This document shows positions 25,925 through 35,808 of a DNA stretch of 64,000 nucleotides, in pieces; the stretch's first letter is position 1, and each line of letters starts with the position of its first letter. Origin of the DNA: Eubacterium sp. (GTDB lineage Bacteria > Bacillota > Clostridia > Lachnospirales > Lachnospiraceae); contig JAGBNF010000005.1 of NCBI GenBank assembly GCA_017634555.1, forward strand, positions 1 to 64,000. The letters are read 5' to 3'. Under the pieces are notes generated by a model. It made no database searches. It saw only the letters and a list, made by a program, of their open reading frames with translations, and had not been told where the DNA came from. Both the position numbers and the translations under genes were made by a program.

Positions 25925-28020
25925 GATTCCTCAGGAAGCGGATTGCTCACTGCCCTATATGCATCCTCAAAGAAGACCTCCTGTGCATTTATGGCAGGTT
26001 CTGTATGTTCAACATATTTATAGTCACCGTTGCAATCCGAATATCTGGCTTTAACATTATCCTTCAGCTGTGTGTTGAAGAAATTTCTCAGTCTTGTCTT
26101 CAGCTCTTCATCATAGATTGGAGCTGCAACCTCAACTCTTCTTACTGTGTTTCTTGTCATAAAATCGGCGGATGCGATGTACATTTCTTCTCTTTCGCCC
26201 TTACCGAAAATATATATTCTTGAATGCTCGAGATATCTTCCGACGATACTGATTATACGAATATTATCCGTCTCACCCTTAACACCCGGATGAAGACATG
26301 ATATACCTCGTATTACCATATCTATCTTAACTCCGGCCTTGGATGCCTCGATAAGCTTATCGATGATCAGCTTATCAGTAAGGGAATTAATCTTGATTCC
26401 CACGTATCCGTCGCCGCCATCTCTGGCAATCTGTATCTCTCTTTCAATCTTATCTATAACCTTGTTCTGCAGACACTTCGGTGCAACAAGGAGACACTCT
26501 GTCGACTCCATGACCTCACCAAGTGAAAGAGCCTGGAATACCCTTGCTGCCTCGGCACCTATCTTCTCGTTAGCTGTCATAAGGCAGAGGTCTGTATAAA
26601 GTCTGGCAGTCTTCTCATTGTAATTACCTGTACCGATCTGTGTTACATACTTTACTCCGCCTTCCTTCTTCATTGTAATAAGGCAGAGTTTGGAATGTAC
26701 CTTAAGTCCGTCAAGTCCGTAGATAACATGACAGCCTGCCTGCTCGAGCTGACGTGACCATTCGATGTTGTTTTCCTCATCGAATCTGGCCTTAAGCTCA
26801 ACCAGAACATCAACCTGTTTTCCGTTCTCGGCAGCCTCAACAAGTGCCTCCACAACTTTACTGTGCTTTGCAAGTCTGTAGAGTGTCATCTTTATCGATA
26901 CAACATCCGGATCGTTGGCAGCCTCACTCAGCATGTTGAGGAAAGGCCTGATACTCTCATACGGATAGTGAAGGAGCTTGTCCTTCTCTATTATCTGCGG
27001 AAGAAGCGGAAGCTTCTCATCAAAATCAGGAGACCTCTGCGGAATTCTCTTGTTGTAGAAGAGCTCCTCATTATGTCTCAGATTATCCTGAATCTCAAAA
27101 AGGAATGACAGGTCAAGCGGACTTGAAACCTTAAAGATCATTTCCATATCGATATGCAGATAAGAAACAACCGTTGCCATCGTCTTCTTATCGATATCTC
27201 TTGTATACTCGATTCTTACCGGCTGCAGACGACGTCTCTGCTTAATGACCTCAGCCATATGGTCGCGGTAATTCAGCTCCTCATCATATACCTTGTCTGC
27301 ATCGATATCAGCATTTCTCGTTACTCTGATAAGAGACTTTCCGAGAATGTTATAGCCATGGAAGACAATAGGAAGGAAATGTAATATAAGCTCCTCAGCG
27401 AGCATATAGTGTCCCTTTCTTCCCGGTATCTCAATAAGTCTCTTGAACATTCCGGTATTGCACGGAACTATACCTATGCTTGTTTTTGTTGTCTTGGAAC
27501 TCTTGCCGGTCTTGCTGTTCTTGCTCTTCCCGGATTCAAGCAGTGCCATGGCACATATATCATTATTCTTTATAAATGGGAACGGCTGCTTCTTAGAAAC
27601 AATATTCGGTGACAGAAGAGGCATTATCTCTCTCTCGAAATACTGCTTAAGATATTCGCCCTCCTTCGCATCAAGCTTTGCGAAATTTATAAGAGTGATC
27701 TCATGCTTCTCAAGCTCACCCATAAGCTTATCAAAAGAAGCATCCTTTCTCTTTGATAAAACCTTGACTCTCTCTCTGATAGCCTCGAGCTGTTCAGAGT
27801 CCGTCATATGTGTTTTATTCTCTGTATGATTTTCTTCCAGCAGCATCTGGTCGTGTATCGAACCGACACGCACCATAAAAAACTCATCCAGATTTGACTG
27901 AAAGATTGACAGGAAGCTGAGTCTCTCACACAGCGGTGTTCTCTCATCCTCCGATTCCTCTAAAACCCTCTCGTTAAACCTGAGCCATGACAGCTCACGA
28001 TTCTCATATAGTTTGCTCAC
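25921..28020 (-). CDS. ppk1: Polyphosphate kinase 1
   Basis: Makes inorganic polyphosphate from ATP. The N-terminal LYENRELSWLRFNERVLEE and FLSIFQSNLDEFFMVRVG are typical, followed by the head domain and the two phospholipase-D-like C-terminal domains. The phosphorylated His is in GLKVHSKLCLI, and the second catalytic region reads YIFGKGEREEMYIASADFMTRN. Length 699 residues is normal. The GTG at 28020 is preferred because GGAGGGG lies 5 bases upstream. It is first in an operon with the kinase-GerMN gene and comEC, a linkage that joins phosphate storage and envelope sensing. Confidence 0.94.
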   Translation of the reverse strand: MSKLYENRELSWLRFNERVLEESEDERTPLCERLSFLSIFQSNLDEFFMVRVGSIHDQMLLEENHTENKTHMTDSEQLEAIRERVKVLSKRKDASFDKLMGELEKHEITLINFAKLDAKEGEYLKQYFEREIMPLLSPNIVSKKQPFPFIKNNDICAMALLESGKSKNSKTGKSSKTTKTSIGIVPCNTGMFKRLIEIPGRKGHYMLAEELILHFLPIVFHGYNILGKSLIRVTRNADIDADKVYDEELNYRDHMAEVIKQRRRLQPVRIEYTRDIDKKTMATVVSYLHIDMEMIFKVSSPLDLSFLFEIQDNLRHNEELFYNKRIPQRSPDFDEKLPLLPQIIEKDKLLHYPYESIRPFLNMLSEAANDPDVVSIKMTLYRLAKHSKVVEALVEAAENGKQVDVLVELKARFDEENNIEWSRQLEQAGCHVIYGLDGLKVHSKLCLITMKKEGGVKYVTQIGTGNYNEKTARLYTDLCLMTANEKIGAEAARVFQALSLGEVMESTECLLVAPKCLQNKVIDKIEREIQIARDGGDGYVGIKINSLTDKLIIDKLIEASKAGVKIDMVIRGISCLHPGVKGETDNIRIISIVGRYLEHSRIYIFGKGEREEMYIASADFMTRNTVRRVEVAAPIYDEELKTRLRNFFNTQLKDNVKARYSDCNGDYKYVEHTEPAINAQEVFFEDAYRAVSNPLPEES

Positions 28021-28166
28021 CTGCACCCCTCCGATCGTATATAACTTCGGTAACTTAATAAATTTAAACCCTTAACTAATATACATTACAACATTTCCAT
28101 TTTACCACAAAGTTCACTCTTCTTCCAGTTAACTTCTTGATAGAAAAATCTTATAAATACGTGAAA

Positions 28167-28200
28167 GAGGAACCGATAAACCTCAGTTTATCGATTCCTC
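28167..28200 (-). terminator. Terminator after the X-repeat lipoprotein gene
   Basis: Minus strand GAGGAATCGATAAAC-TGAG-GTTTATCGGTTCCTC followed by TTTC; 15-bp stem with one G-U pair. It is located just after the stop codon of the lipoprotein gene. Confidence 0.8.
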
Positions 28201-28207
28201 CCTCTGA

Positions 28208-30802
28208 TCATCTATCTGAATTTACACCGTCTGTCTTTATAATAAATGTAACGCTTCCCTTTACCTTATCTGACTTGCCTCCGAATGACTGATATTCATA
28301 GCCTGACTGTCTGAGTTCGTTGACTCTTTCAGTAAGTTTATTCACATCTGTTTCCTTTTCATTCAGCTTATCCATTATCTCATTCGTAGCATCATCCAGC
28401 TTTTTGCTTCCGTCCACAAGCTCAGGAGAAGCCGCGCTGAGTTTGTCTGAACCTTCCTTAAGCTGTGTGGTACCTGCATAAAGCTTTGTTGAACCGTTGC
28501 TTAAAGCATCTGCTCCGCTGCTGAGTGTTCCAAGTCCCTGATGAAGCGTATCCGCTCCCTCTGACAGCTGACCCAGACCGCTTGTAACCTGAGACGAACC
28601 GTCCTTAAGAGCTCCCGCGCCTTCCTTGACTGACTTAGCTCCGGCCTTCAGTTTTTCATTATTACCGGTAAGAGTTGTGAGTCCGTTATTAAGAGTATTC
28701 ATACCTGACTTAACCTGTCCCGCTCCGGTCTTCAGCTGGCCGATGCCTTCATTCATCTTGCCTGCACCATCCTTGAGGCTCTTTGAATTACTGTCCAGCG
28801 TTCCGAGTCCCGAATTCAGATCTTTAGCTCCCTCAGCAAGCTTACCTACTCCCGAATAAAGCTGATCTGCTCCTGTTTTAAGTTTCTCCGATCCAGACTT
28901 CAGCTGAGACACTCCGTTATTAACCGTCTCCTCATAACCGAGAATTGTTCCGATGGCATTATCTGCACCGTAAGCCTTGCTGTATTCTGCAAGCTGAGCA
29001 CTGTAGGTATTTACTGCCTGTGATGCTCCGATAACATTTTCATTTTCCGCTGCTGCCTCAGCTGCGACTGCCGCTGCGGTTGCTGTTGCGTCTGTAGGTG
29101 AAGCTCCTCCATCTATAGCAGCCTGATATGCATTCGGGAATACCGAAGCATATACCTGACTATATGCATTTGAATATGCATCTGAAGCAGACTTAACCGC
29201 AGACTTCAGATTTTCTATATTCTCCTCTGTAGGTGTTCCGCCTGTACTTGCTTCGATTGCATTCTTTTTTTCACGAAGTGCGCCGAACATTCCCGACATC
29301 TGCGTCTGCATCTGGCCAATTCCCGAATCAAGACTACTAATACCCTGAACAAGTCCCGGATTTTCTGCGCTCTCATTATAGAGTCCCGGCATTATCTGTC
29401 CGTTAAGCGCGGATGATATCTGATCTGCTCCCTTATGAGCACTGTTTACGCCATCAGTATAGTTCTTTATTCCCTTTTCAAGATTATCGGCTCCACCCTT
29501 AAGCTGAGTAGCTCCCGATTCAAGAGACTCTACTCCTGTGCTAAGCTGCTTAGCACCACCGGCTGCACTTGAAACACCGTTTGTGTAATCCGTGATACCG
29601 GTCTCAAGCTGAGCAGAACCCTGTGCCAGACTGTTTGCTCCGGCTGTGATCTTATTTGATCCACCCTCTGCTGTTTTAATACCTTCTGCAAGCTGACCCG
29701 CTCCCGCATCCAGCTGTGATGCGCCTCTGCTGAGTTCACCTGCTCCGGACTCAAGCTGACCTGCCCCGGACTCAAGCTGTGCTATTCCGTCTCCAAGCTG
29801 AACAACTCCGTTTGTATATTCAACAATTCCGTCTGTCAGCTTATCCATTCCGTCTCCGTACTGATCTGCCATATCATCGAGAGTATCCTCGAGCTCGGAT
29901 ACATTTATCTTATCCTCAGATCCGAACATATCTGTTGTTGCAACTGTCATTGCCATGTCAAAGCTGAAATTCTCAGCATCTGCAGTCATTTCGAAATACT
30001 CCGGTATCAGATCCTCTACCTCATCGATTCCGAGGCTCTCTGTAAGTCCCGGCATTCCAAGTCCGATGACTATATATCTGTCACCGTCCGATACAACTTT
30101 ACCATTCACTGCCTTTACATTGCTGAAGTTATCGCTGTCGAGAACAAGTCCTGTTGCCATTGAGAACGGAGTATAGATATCTCCCTCCTTAGAGTTGTTA
30201 ATGTAATCAAATCTTACTGTGACCTTACCGCTTTTTCCTGCTATATCCTCAGCACTGATATCCTTGCCGTCAAGCTTATAGCTCACTTTTACCTCTACCG
30301 GGAGCTTTGCATCGCTTCGTCCCTGATAAACTATATCAGAACCGTCAGCCTCCCATGTAAGTTCCTTTCCGTTCTGTACACAGGTTTCATAACCGTTTAC
30401 ATTCTCTATATCCTTAAGTTCGGAGCTGTCTGTCAGAACATCCTTTCCTTCAGGATTCTTCAGCCACTCATTTACTATTACATCCGAAACATTTCCTTCA
30501 GAATCCTCAAATATATATACAGTTTCATCCTTCAGAGTCTCCGGCTCTTTAGATACAAGGTTCTTCGAATCCTTTGAAGACAGATCATCGCTTTCCATGG
30601 ATTCGGATAATATATTTACAAGCTCCTGTTCATCTGCCTCGAAGGCTCCTGCCTCAATAGCTCCCGATTCCAATGCTCCCGGTTCTGCTTTTTCGGTCTT
30701 CACTTCTGCTGTACCGCAGCCTGCCACTGAAATGAGCATCGATGCAGCAATTGCTGTTGCGATCATTTTTTTATATAAATTCTTCTTAAACATTTTCATC
30801 AT
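28208..30802 (-). CDS. Lipoprotein with long YhgE/Pip-like repeat region
   Basis: An 864-residue exported lipoprotein: lipobox LISVAGC at ~23-29. The first ~300 residues form an uncharacterised domain. From ~310 on come many heptad-like repeats such as QLESGAGQLESGAGELSRGA and GAKQLSTGVESLESGA, the X-repeats seen in YhgE/Pip family proteins, forming a long amphipathic rod interrupted by a ~130-residue insert (EVQ... A-rich stretch near 470-600). No C-terminal membrane region is present. The start overlaps the stop of the MMPL transporter gene (ATGA), so it is likely the pump's envelope partner. Confidence 0.8.
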   Translation of the reverse strand: MMKMFKKNLYKKMIATAIAASMLISVAGCGTAEVKTEKAEPGALESGAIEAGAFEADEQELVNILSESMESDDLSSKDSKNLVSKEPETLKDETVYIFEDSEGNVSDVIVNEWLKNPEGKDVLTDSSELKDIENVNGYETCVQNGKELTWEADGSDIVYQGRSDAKLPVEVKVSYKLDGKDISAEDIAGKSGKVTVRFDYINNSKEGDIYTPFSMATGLVLDSDNFSNVKAVNGKVVSDGDRYIVIGLGMPGLTESLGIDEVEDLIPEYFEMTADAENFSFDMAMTVATTDMFGSEDKINVSELEDTLDDMADQYGDGMDKLTDGIVEYTNGVVQLGDGIAQLESGAGQLESGAGELSRGASQLDAGAGQLAEGIKTAEGGSNKITAGANSLAQGSAQLETGITDYTNGVSSAAGGAKQLSTGVESLESGATQLKGGADNLEKGIKNYTDGVNSAHKGADQISSALNGQIMPGLYNESAENPGLVQGISSLDSGIGQMQTQMSGMFGALREKKNAIEASTGGTPTEENIENLKSAVKSASDAYSNAYSQVYASVFPNAYQAAIDGGASPTDATATAAAVAAEAAAENENVIGASQAVNTYSAQLAEYSKAYGADNAIGTILGYEETVNNGVSQLKSGSEKLKTGADQLYSGVGKLAEGAKDLNSGLGTLDSNSKSLKDGAGKMNEGIGQLKTGAGQVKSGMNTLNNGLTTLTGNNEKLKAGAKSVKEGAGALKDGSSQVTSGLGQLSEGADTLHQGLGTLSSGADALSNGSTKLYAGTTQLKEGSDKLSAASPELVDGSKKLDDATNEIMDKLNEKETDVNKLTERVNELRQSGYEYQSFGGKSDKVKGSVTFIIKTDGVNSDR

Positions 30803-32898
30803 CCTCTCTGTATCTGATTTGGTACAAATGCTGCTTTTCTACGCTTACCGAAGCCCATCGACGTATGAACTATCAATCCGTCAAACAGTCTCAGTACGGC
30901 AGGAAGAAGAAGTATAACCGTAAACATGCTTATCACTGCTCCTCTTGCCATAAGTACGCATAAAGAACTGATCATATCTATCTTTGAATATATTCCTACA
31001 CCAAAGGTTGCTGCAAAGAAGCTGAGTGCGCTGACTATTATGGAGTTTATCGAGCCCTTAAGTGCCTCTGTTGCTGCAGCCGCCTTTTCCAGTCCTGCAA
31101 TTCTTGCATTCTTATATTTGTTGGTCATGAGAATCGCATAATCTACCGTAGAACCAAGCTGAATGGTTCCTATTACTATGGATGCTATAAACGGAAGTGT
31201 TGTTCCCATATAGTACGGTATTCCCATATTTACAAAGATAGCCACCTCTATAACACTTACAAGGATTACAGGCAGTGACAGGGATCTGAATACGAAAAGA
31301 ATTATGAGTCCTACCAGCAGTATCGATACTGTATTTACTGTACTGAAATCATGATCTGTTATAGTTATCAGATCCTGAGTACATGGGGCTTCTCCTATCA
31401 GCATCCCCTTTGAATCATATTTATCAAGGATCTTGTTTATCTCTGCACATTGTCTGTTTACTTCATCTGTAGCCACCTTATATTCCGACAGGATGAACAT
31501 AAGCTTATATTCACCGTCATCGAAGGTTTCCTTCAGCTTATCCGGTATCATTTCATCCGGAACCGCAGAACCCACCAGGCTGTCCAGACTGATAACCTGT
31601 TTTACGCCGTCCACCTCGGCCACTTCATCGGCGAAGCTCTTCACTGCCTTTCTTTCAAGGCTGCTGTCCAGCATAACTATATGTGTAGAGTTCATTTCAA
31701 AATTCTCCAGGAGTTTTGAGTTTGCAACTATACTTGGCAGATCCTCCGGCAGGGATGAATCAAGATTGTAATAAACCTTGTTATGTGCCTGTCCGTGATA
31801 TGCTGGATAAATAACGATTGCCGCAAGTATAAGGAATATATAAAAATGCTTCACTATCCATCCGCTGACTCCCGAAAGATCCGGAAGTAAAGGCCTGTGG
31901 CTTGTTCTTCTGATGGCACCCTCAAAGCAGAGGATCATGGAAGGAAGTATAGTTACACAGCATATAACACCTATCACTACACCCTTTGCCATTACGATTC
32001 CGAGATCAAATCCCAGAGTAAAGCTCATAAACATAAGTGCCACAAAACCTGCAACGGTTGTTACCGAGCTTCCAATCACCGAGATCAGAGTTTCGTTTAT
32101 CGCCTCGGCCATAGCTGCGTTCTTATCATCACAATTCTGTTTTTTCTCTGAGTAGCTGTGCCAGAGGAATATTGAGTAATCCATTGTTACCGCCAGCTGA
32201 AGAACAGCTGCCAGCGCCTTTGTTACATAAGATATCTCACCGCCGACCACATTCGATCCGAGATTGTATATGACAGCAAAGCCTATGGATATCATAAAAA
32301 ATATCGGGATCAGAAAGCTGTCCATTGTAATCGTAAGGACCAGCATACAAAGCACGACTGCTATAAGTACATACACCGGAACCTCTTTATCACTGAGATT
32401 CTTTGTATCTACAACTATCGCCGACATACCGCTGAGAAAACATTTTTCATTCATTACTTCTCTCAGCTCTTCGATTGCCTTCATGGTTTCGTCAGCCGAA
32501 AGCGTCGTATCATAGATGACCATGATGAGCTTCGCCTCACCGTTTGACAGCTGACTGCGATACTTCTCCGGAATAAGCTGTTCAGGCATTCCCGTTCCCA
32601 GTGCCCCCTCCCAGAGGATACGCGTAACGTGAGGAACCTCCTTCATCTTATCCACCATTTCGGTAATTTCCTTATCCTTCATTCCTTCCACAACTACCAT
32701 TGAGAAGGCTCCGGTCCCGAAATCCTTTGCCAGGATATCCTGTCCCTTCATTGTTTCTATGTCCTTCGGCAGATAGGTAAGGATATCATAGTTAGTCCTC
32801 GTATTGATGTACCCTATCACCGACGGGATAAGAAGCAGTAAGGCTATTATCAGGATCGGGATTTTCTGTCTCACTACCGTTTTTCCGAATTTTTCCAT
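30799..32898 (-). CDS. MMPL/RND-family transporter
   Basis: Membrane exporter of the MMPL (RND) superfamily, ~700 residues. Two halves each have one helix, a large external domain and about five further helices. The external domains begin at RTNYDILTYLPKD and YYNLDSSLPEDLPS. The helix-4 motifs AVTMDYSIFLWHSY and GSTVDYAILMTNKYK carry the paired acidic residues linked to proton use. The ATG at 32898 follows TGGAGG. It is upstream of and overlaps the X-repeat lipoprotein gene. A TetR-type gene ~800 bp away is a candidate regulator. Substrate unknown. Confidence 0.88.
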   Translation of the reverse strand: MEKFGKTVVRQKIPILIIALLLLIPSVIGYINTRTNYDILTYLPKDIETMKGQDILAKDFGTGAFSMVVVEGMKDKEITEMVDKMKEVPHVTRILWEGALGTGMPEQLIPEKYRSQLSNGEAKLIMVIYDTTLSADETMKAIEELREVMNEKCFLSGMSAIVVDTKNLSDKEVPVYVLIAVVLCMLVLTITMDSFLIPIFFMISIGFAVIYNLGSNVVGGEISYVTKALAAVLQLAVTMDYSIFLWHSYSEKKQNCDDKNAAMAEAINETLISVIGSSVTTVAGFVALMFMSFTLGFDLGIVMAKGVVIGVICCVTILPSMILCFEGAIRRTSHRPLLPDLSGVSGWIVKHFYIFLILAAIVIYPAYHGQAHNKVYYNLDSSLPEDLPSIVANSKLLENFEMNSTHIVMLDSSLERKAVKSFADEVAEVDGVKQVISLDSLVGSAVPDEMIPDKLKETFDDGEYKLMFILSEYKVATDEVNRQCAEINKILDKYDSKGMLIGEAPCTQDLITITDHDFSTVNTVSILLVGLIILFVFRSLSLPVILVSVIEVAIFVNMGIPYYMGTTLPFIASIVIGTIQLGSTVDYAILMTNKYKNARIAGLEKAAAATEALKGSINSIIVSALSFFAATFGVGIYSKIDMISSLCVLMARGAVISMFTVILLLPAVLRLFDGLIVHTSMGFGKRRKAAFVPNQIQRG

Positions 32899-32933
32899 AA
32901 TTGCCTCCATTAAGATGATCAGATTTTCCGCAT

Positions 32934-32983
32934 AAAAAAACGGATGAAGAATACATTTAATACGCTTAAATGTTCTTCATCCG
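32934..32983 (-). terminator. Strong terminator after the LemA-like gene
   Basis: Arms of about 20 bp (32941-32960 and 32965-32983, CGGATGAAGA...TTCTTCATCCG) are followed on the minus strand by seven T residues. It separates the LemA-like gene from the MMPL operon. Confidence 0.9.
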
Positions 32984-33069
32984 ATAAAATATCACCGAAG
33001 TAAAAATATGTAATTAGACATTACCCGTCATCTGTTCAGTTTTTAGACAGATTCCCCGGAGTGTCAAAA

Positions 33070-33597
33070 TTATTCTGTTTTCTGTCCCGGCTGATATACG
33101 AAAATCATCTTAGGGCTCTTTGACTTATGTGATGCGATAAAGCTTGCAGGGAAATGTGATATTGTCGCATTAAACTTGGCAACCATGGCATTGTACTTTG
33201 TTCCTGCTCCGATAAGCTCGATCCTTGCATTCTCATATTTCTGCAGAGCCTTCGCAATATCTTCCTTCTCCGTAATACCTGCCTCTTCAGCTGCTGGTTT
33301 TACAATGCTCATTCTCTCCTCCGCATTCTTTGCAACAAGCTGCTGAGAAGCACTTGTCATTCCGATTGTAAGGAGCACCGACTGATCCTGCGGCATCTCC
33401 GGCTCGATTCCCATCTCCTTGAGTGCCTTAACCACGATTCCGAGATTATGAGTCATATCCCATAAGCAGGTATCAATATCGCTGCCCGCATCCCTTGCCG
33501 CAATGTCCGCCTTATTTACCTTATTAACTGCATTGATATAGATATATCCCATGGCGATTATCAGTATAACCGCACAGATATAGAATATTGTAAGCAT
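33070..33597 (-). CDS. LemA-family-like membrane protein
   Basis: A 175-residue protein with one N-terminal helix (MLTIFYICAVILIIAMGYIYI) and a helical domain. The C-terminal pattern YNAMVAKFNATISHFPASFIASHKSKSPKMIF matches the end of LemA proteins (YN..V..FN..I..FP). The N-terminal LemA motif is weaker than usual. Function is unknown. Its promoter overlaps that of the divergent tetR-type gene, and a strong terminator follows, so it is a single-gene unit. Confidence 0.7.
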   Translation of the reverse strand: MLTIFYICAVILIIAMGYIYINAVNKVNKADIAARDAGSDIDTCLWDMTHNLGIVVKALKEMGIEPEMPQDQSVLLTIGMTSASQQLVAKNAEERMSIVKPAAEEAGITEKEDIAKALQKYENARIELIGAGTKYNAMVAKFNATISHFPASFIASHKSKSPKMIFVYQPGQKTE

Positions 33598-33648
33598 TTT
33601 ATCCCCCGATCTAACCTTTCATAGAAATGCGGCATTTAAATATCCGCT

Positions 33649-33703
33649 TTGACACCGTGTTTTCAATCCATTAAAATATAGCATAAAGATTTTAATTTAA
33701 CAA
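33649..33703. promoter_or_regulatory. Overlapping promoters of the LemA-like and TetR genes
   Basis: Plus strand: TTGACA (33649-33654), 17 bp, TAAAAT (33672-33677) for tetR. Minus strand: TTGTTA (33698-33703), 17 bp, TATATT (33675-33680) for the LemA-like gene. The two -10 boxes overlap, so polymerase can occupy only one at a time. Confidence 0.7.
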
Positions 33704-33720
33704 GAAAACGAGGGATTAAT

Positions 33721-34299
33721 ATGTCTGATTCAACAATTACTAAAAGGGCGATAGCCGATAGCCTTAAGGATCTGACCAAGGCAAAATCCTTTGATAAGAT
33801 AGGTGTAGTTGATATCACCGAGAAATGTGGGATTAACCGTCAGACCTTCTATTATCATTTCAGTGATAAGTATGAGCTTCTGAAATGGATATATTATAAT
33901 GATTATATTCTTCCGAGTCTCGGAGACCTGACCTTCGGCAACTGGGCCGAAAAGCTGACGGCTTCGCTGACCGCTATGAAGAACGATTACGATTTCTGTA
34001 TGAACACGATAAATCATACCGATGATTATCTGAAGAACTATCTCGTAGATACTGCAGAGAATATTTTCAGCGAAGCTATAGATGTTATGGATCATAACAA
34101 CGAGCTGGATAAGGAACCTATCAAATACTTCTCCAGATTCTTCGCTTACGGCCTCAGCGGTATCATAATCGAATGGATGACCAAAAACGATATGGAGACT
34201 TCACCTGAAAAAATATCCGGTTATCTTACAGAACTGCTTCAGGCATGTGAAACAGCAGCTCATGATGAAAATGTTACAAAATTGTTGCATAATTATTAA
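33721..34299 (+). CDS. TetR/AcrR-family regulator
   Basis: A 192-residue DNA-binding protein. The N-terminal helix-turn-helix reads AIADSLKDLTKAKSFDKIGVVDITEKCGINRQTFYYHFSDKYELLKW with the family hallmark TFYYHF. The C-terminal part resembles the DhaS-like TetR_C_8 ligand domain. It is divergent from the LemA-like gene and near the MMPL-lipoprotein operon, which are its most likely targets together with itself. The ligand is unknown. Confidence 0.88.
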   Translation: MSDSTITKRAIADSLKDLTKAKSFDKIGVVDITEKCGINRQTFYYHFSDKYELLKWIYYNDYILPSLGDLTFGNWAEKLTASLTAMKNDYDFCMNTINHTDDYLKNYLVDTAENIFSEAIDVMDHNNELDKEPIKYFSRFFAYGLSGIIIEWMTKNDMETSPEKISGYLTELLQACETAAHDENVTKLLHNY

Positions 34300-34368
34300 A
34301 AGTGATGTAAAATGTACTGCGATAGGGTAATTTCACCCTTATTTCACAGGCTAGTTGGCATATTGGGG

Positions 34369-34397
34369 TTGACGTTATGTCTACTAAGTGTTATGTT
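34369..34397 (+). promoter_or_regulatory. Promoter of the M23 peptidase gene
   Basis: TTGACG (34369-34374), 17 bp, TATGTT (34392-34397). The leader carries a small hairpin AAAAGGTT-TCTT-AACCTTTT (34412-34431) whose function is unclear. Confidence 0.65.
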
Positions 34398-34480
34398 ATG
34401 AGGTGAGTGTAAAAAGGTTTCTTAACCTTTTATGAATATTCGACTTCATTATGTAACCTAATTTAGAGGTGAATTGAAAA

Positions 34481-35722
34481 ATGAGAAAATTTAAAACATT
34501 AAAGAAGAGGCTTGTTGCCGGAGCTCTTACTCTCGCACTTGCCGTAGCCGTTGTTCCTGTATTTCAGGACGGTGTTCCTGTTCTTGCCGATGAATCAATA
34601 GATGACATCGAGAAGGAAAAGGAAGAGATTGAAGAAAAGAAGCAGGAAGCTCAGGCACAGCTTGATGACCTTAATGTACTTAAGGATGATGTAACCGACG
34701 TTATCGCTCAGCTTGATGTTGATATCGATGGTTATCAGCAAAAGATCAATACTCTTGTTTCACAGAGAAATGAGATTCAGGCAAGCGTTGCCATAACAGA
34801 GAGCAAACTTCAGAACGCTTATATCGCTGAAAAAAAGCAGTACAACGATATGAAGGAACGTATCCGTTTTGCATATGAGACAGGCGATAAGGCATACCTC
34901 GATGCTCTTATGACAGTAAAGAATTATGATGATATCATAAATCAGTCAGAGTATGTATCACAGGTTTCCGATTACGATAAGGAACAGCTTGATAAGCTCG
35001 CTCAGATCGAGGCCGAGGTTGCTGCTTATGAGCAGGAGCTCAGTGAAAAGCTTGAGTCTGTAAATGCTCTCAAGAAGGAAGCTGAAGATGAGCAGGCAGC
35101 TCTCGTAGTTGTTCAGGATGAAAAGAAAGAAAAGCTTGCTGAGTATAATACACAGATCTTCGCAACAGAGGAATCTATAGCAGAGTATGAAGCTGAACAG
35201 CAGGCCCTCGATGCACAGATAGCTGCTATCCAGGAAGAAATGGAAAGACAGCGTCAGGCTGCTATCGAAGCTGCAAGACAGGCTGAAGCACAGCAGATGA
35301 CAGTTGATGAAACTATCGAAGCTTATGCATATGCTCCTACTTATGAAGGTGGTGGTCTTTTATGGCCAATGCCTACATCATATGAGATCAGTTCTCCGTT
35401 CGGACCAAGATGGGGAGATTTCCACAGAGGTATCGATATACCTTGTCCTGAAGGTTCAACAGTTTATGCAGCATGTGGCGGAATCGTTTCATTCGTAGGT
35501 GTATATCACTGGTCAACAGGTAACTCAGTCCTTATCGACTGTGGTAACGGAATGACAAACATGTATTATCACCTTTCCGGATATAATGTAAGCCCGGGTC
35601 AGGTAGTTAATGCAGGCGATCCGATAGCATTCTCCGGAAATACCGGAAATTCAACAGGTCCTCACCTCCACTTCGGTGTTATGATAAACGGTGAGTATTA
35701 CGACCCACAGAGCTTCTTCTAA
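34481..35722 (+). CDS. Secreted M23 peptidase with coiled coil (EnvC-like)
   Basis: Cell-wall endopeptidase or amidase activator, 413 residues. A signal peptide (KRLVAGALTLALAVAVVPVFQDG...VLADE) precedes a long coiled coil (~40-270; EKEKEEIEEKKQEAQAQLDDL onward). A C-terminal LytM/M23 domain (~300-413) contains HRGIDIPCPEG, YYHLSGY and GPHLHFGV, keeping the zinc ligands H..D, and HxH. The layout is that of PcsB/EnvC-type division-linked hydrolases. AGAGGTG lies upstream of the ATG. It has its own promoter and terminator. Confidence 0.9.
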   Translation: MRKFKTLKKRLVAGALTLALAVAVVPVFQDGVPVLADESIDDIEKEKEEIEEKKQEAQAQLDDLNVLKDDVTDVIAQLDVDIDGYQQKINTLVSQRNEIQASVAITESKLQNAYIAEKKQYNDMKERIRFAYETGDKAYLDALMTVKNYDDIINQSEYVSQVSDYDKEQLDKLAQIEAEVAAYEQELSEKLESVNALKKEAEDEQAALVVVQDEKKEKLAEYNTQIFATEESIAEYEAEQQALDAQIAAIQEEMERQRQAAIEAARQAEAQQMTVDETIEAYAYAPTYEGGGLLWPMPTSYEISSPFGPRWGDFHRGIDIPCPEGSTVYAACGGIVSFVGVYHWSTGNSVLIDCGNGMTNMYYHLSGYNVSPGQVVNAGDPIAFSGNTGNSTGPHLHFGVMINGEYYDPQSFF

Positions 35723-35744
35723 AAAGAAAATAACTTAAACTATC

Positions 35745-35780
35745 AAACGTCCGATTGTGATAAACGACCGGACGTTTTTT
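35745..35780 (+). terminator. Terminator of the M23 peptidase gene
   Basis: AAACGTCCG pairs with CGGACGTTT and six T residues follow. It lies between two convergent genes. Confidence 0.85.
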
Positions 35781-35808
35781 ATGATCATTATTCAGCTCTA
35801 AATATGCT

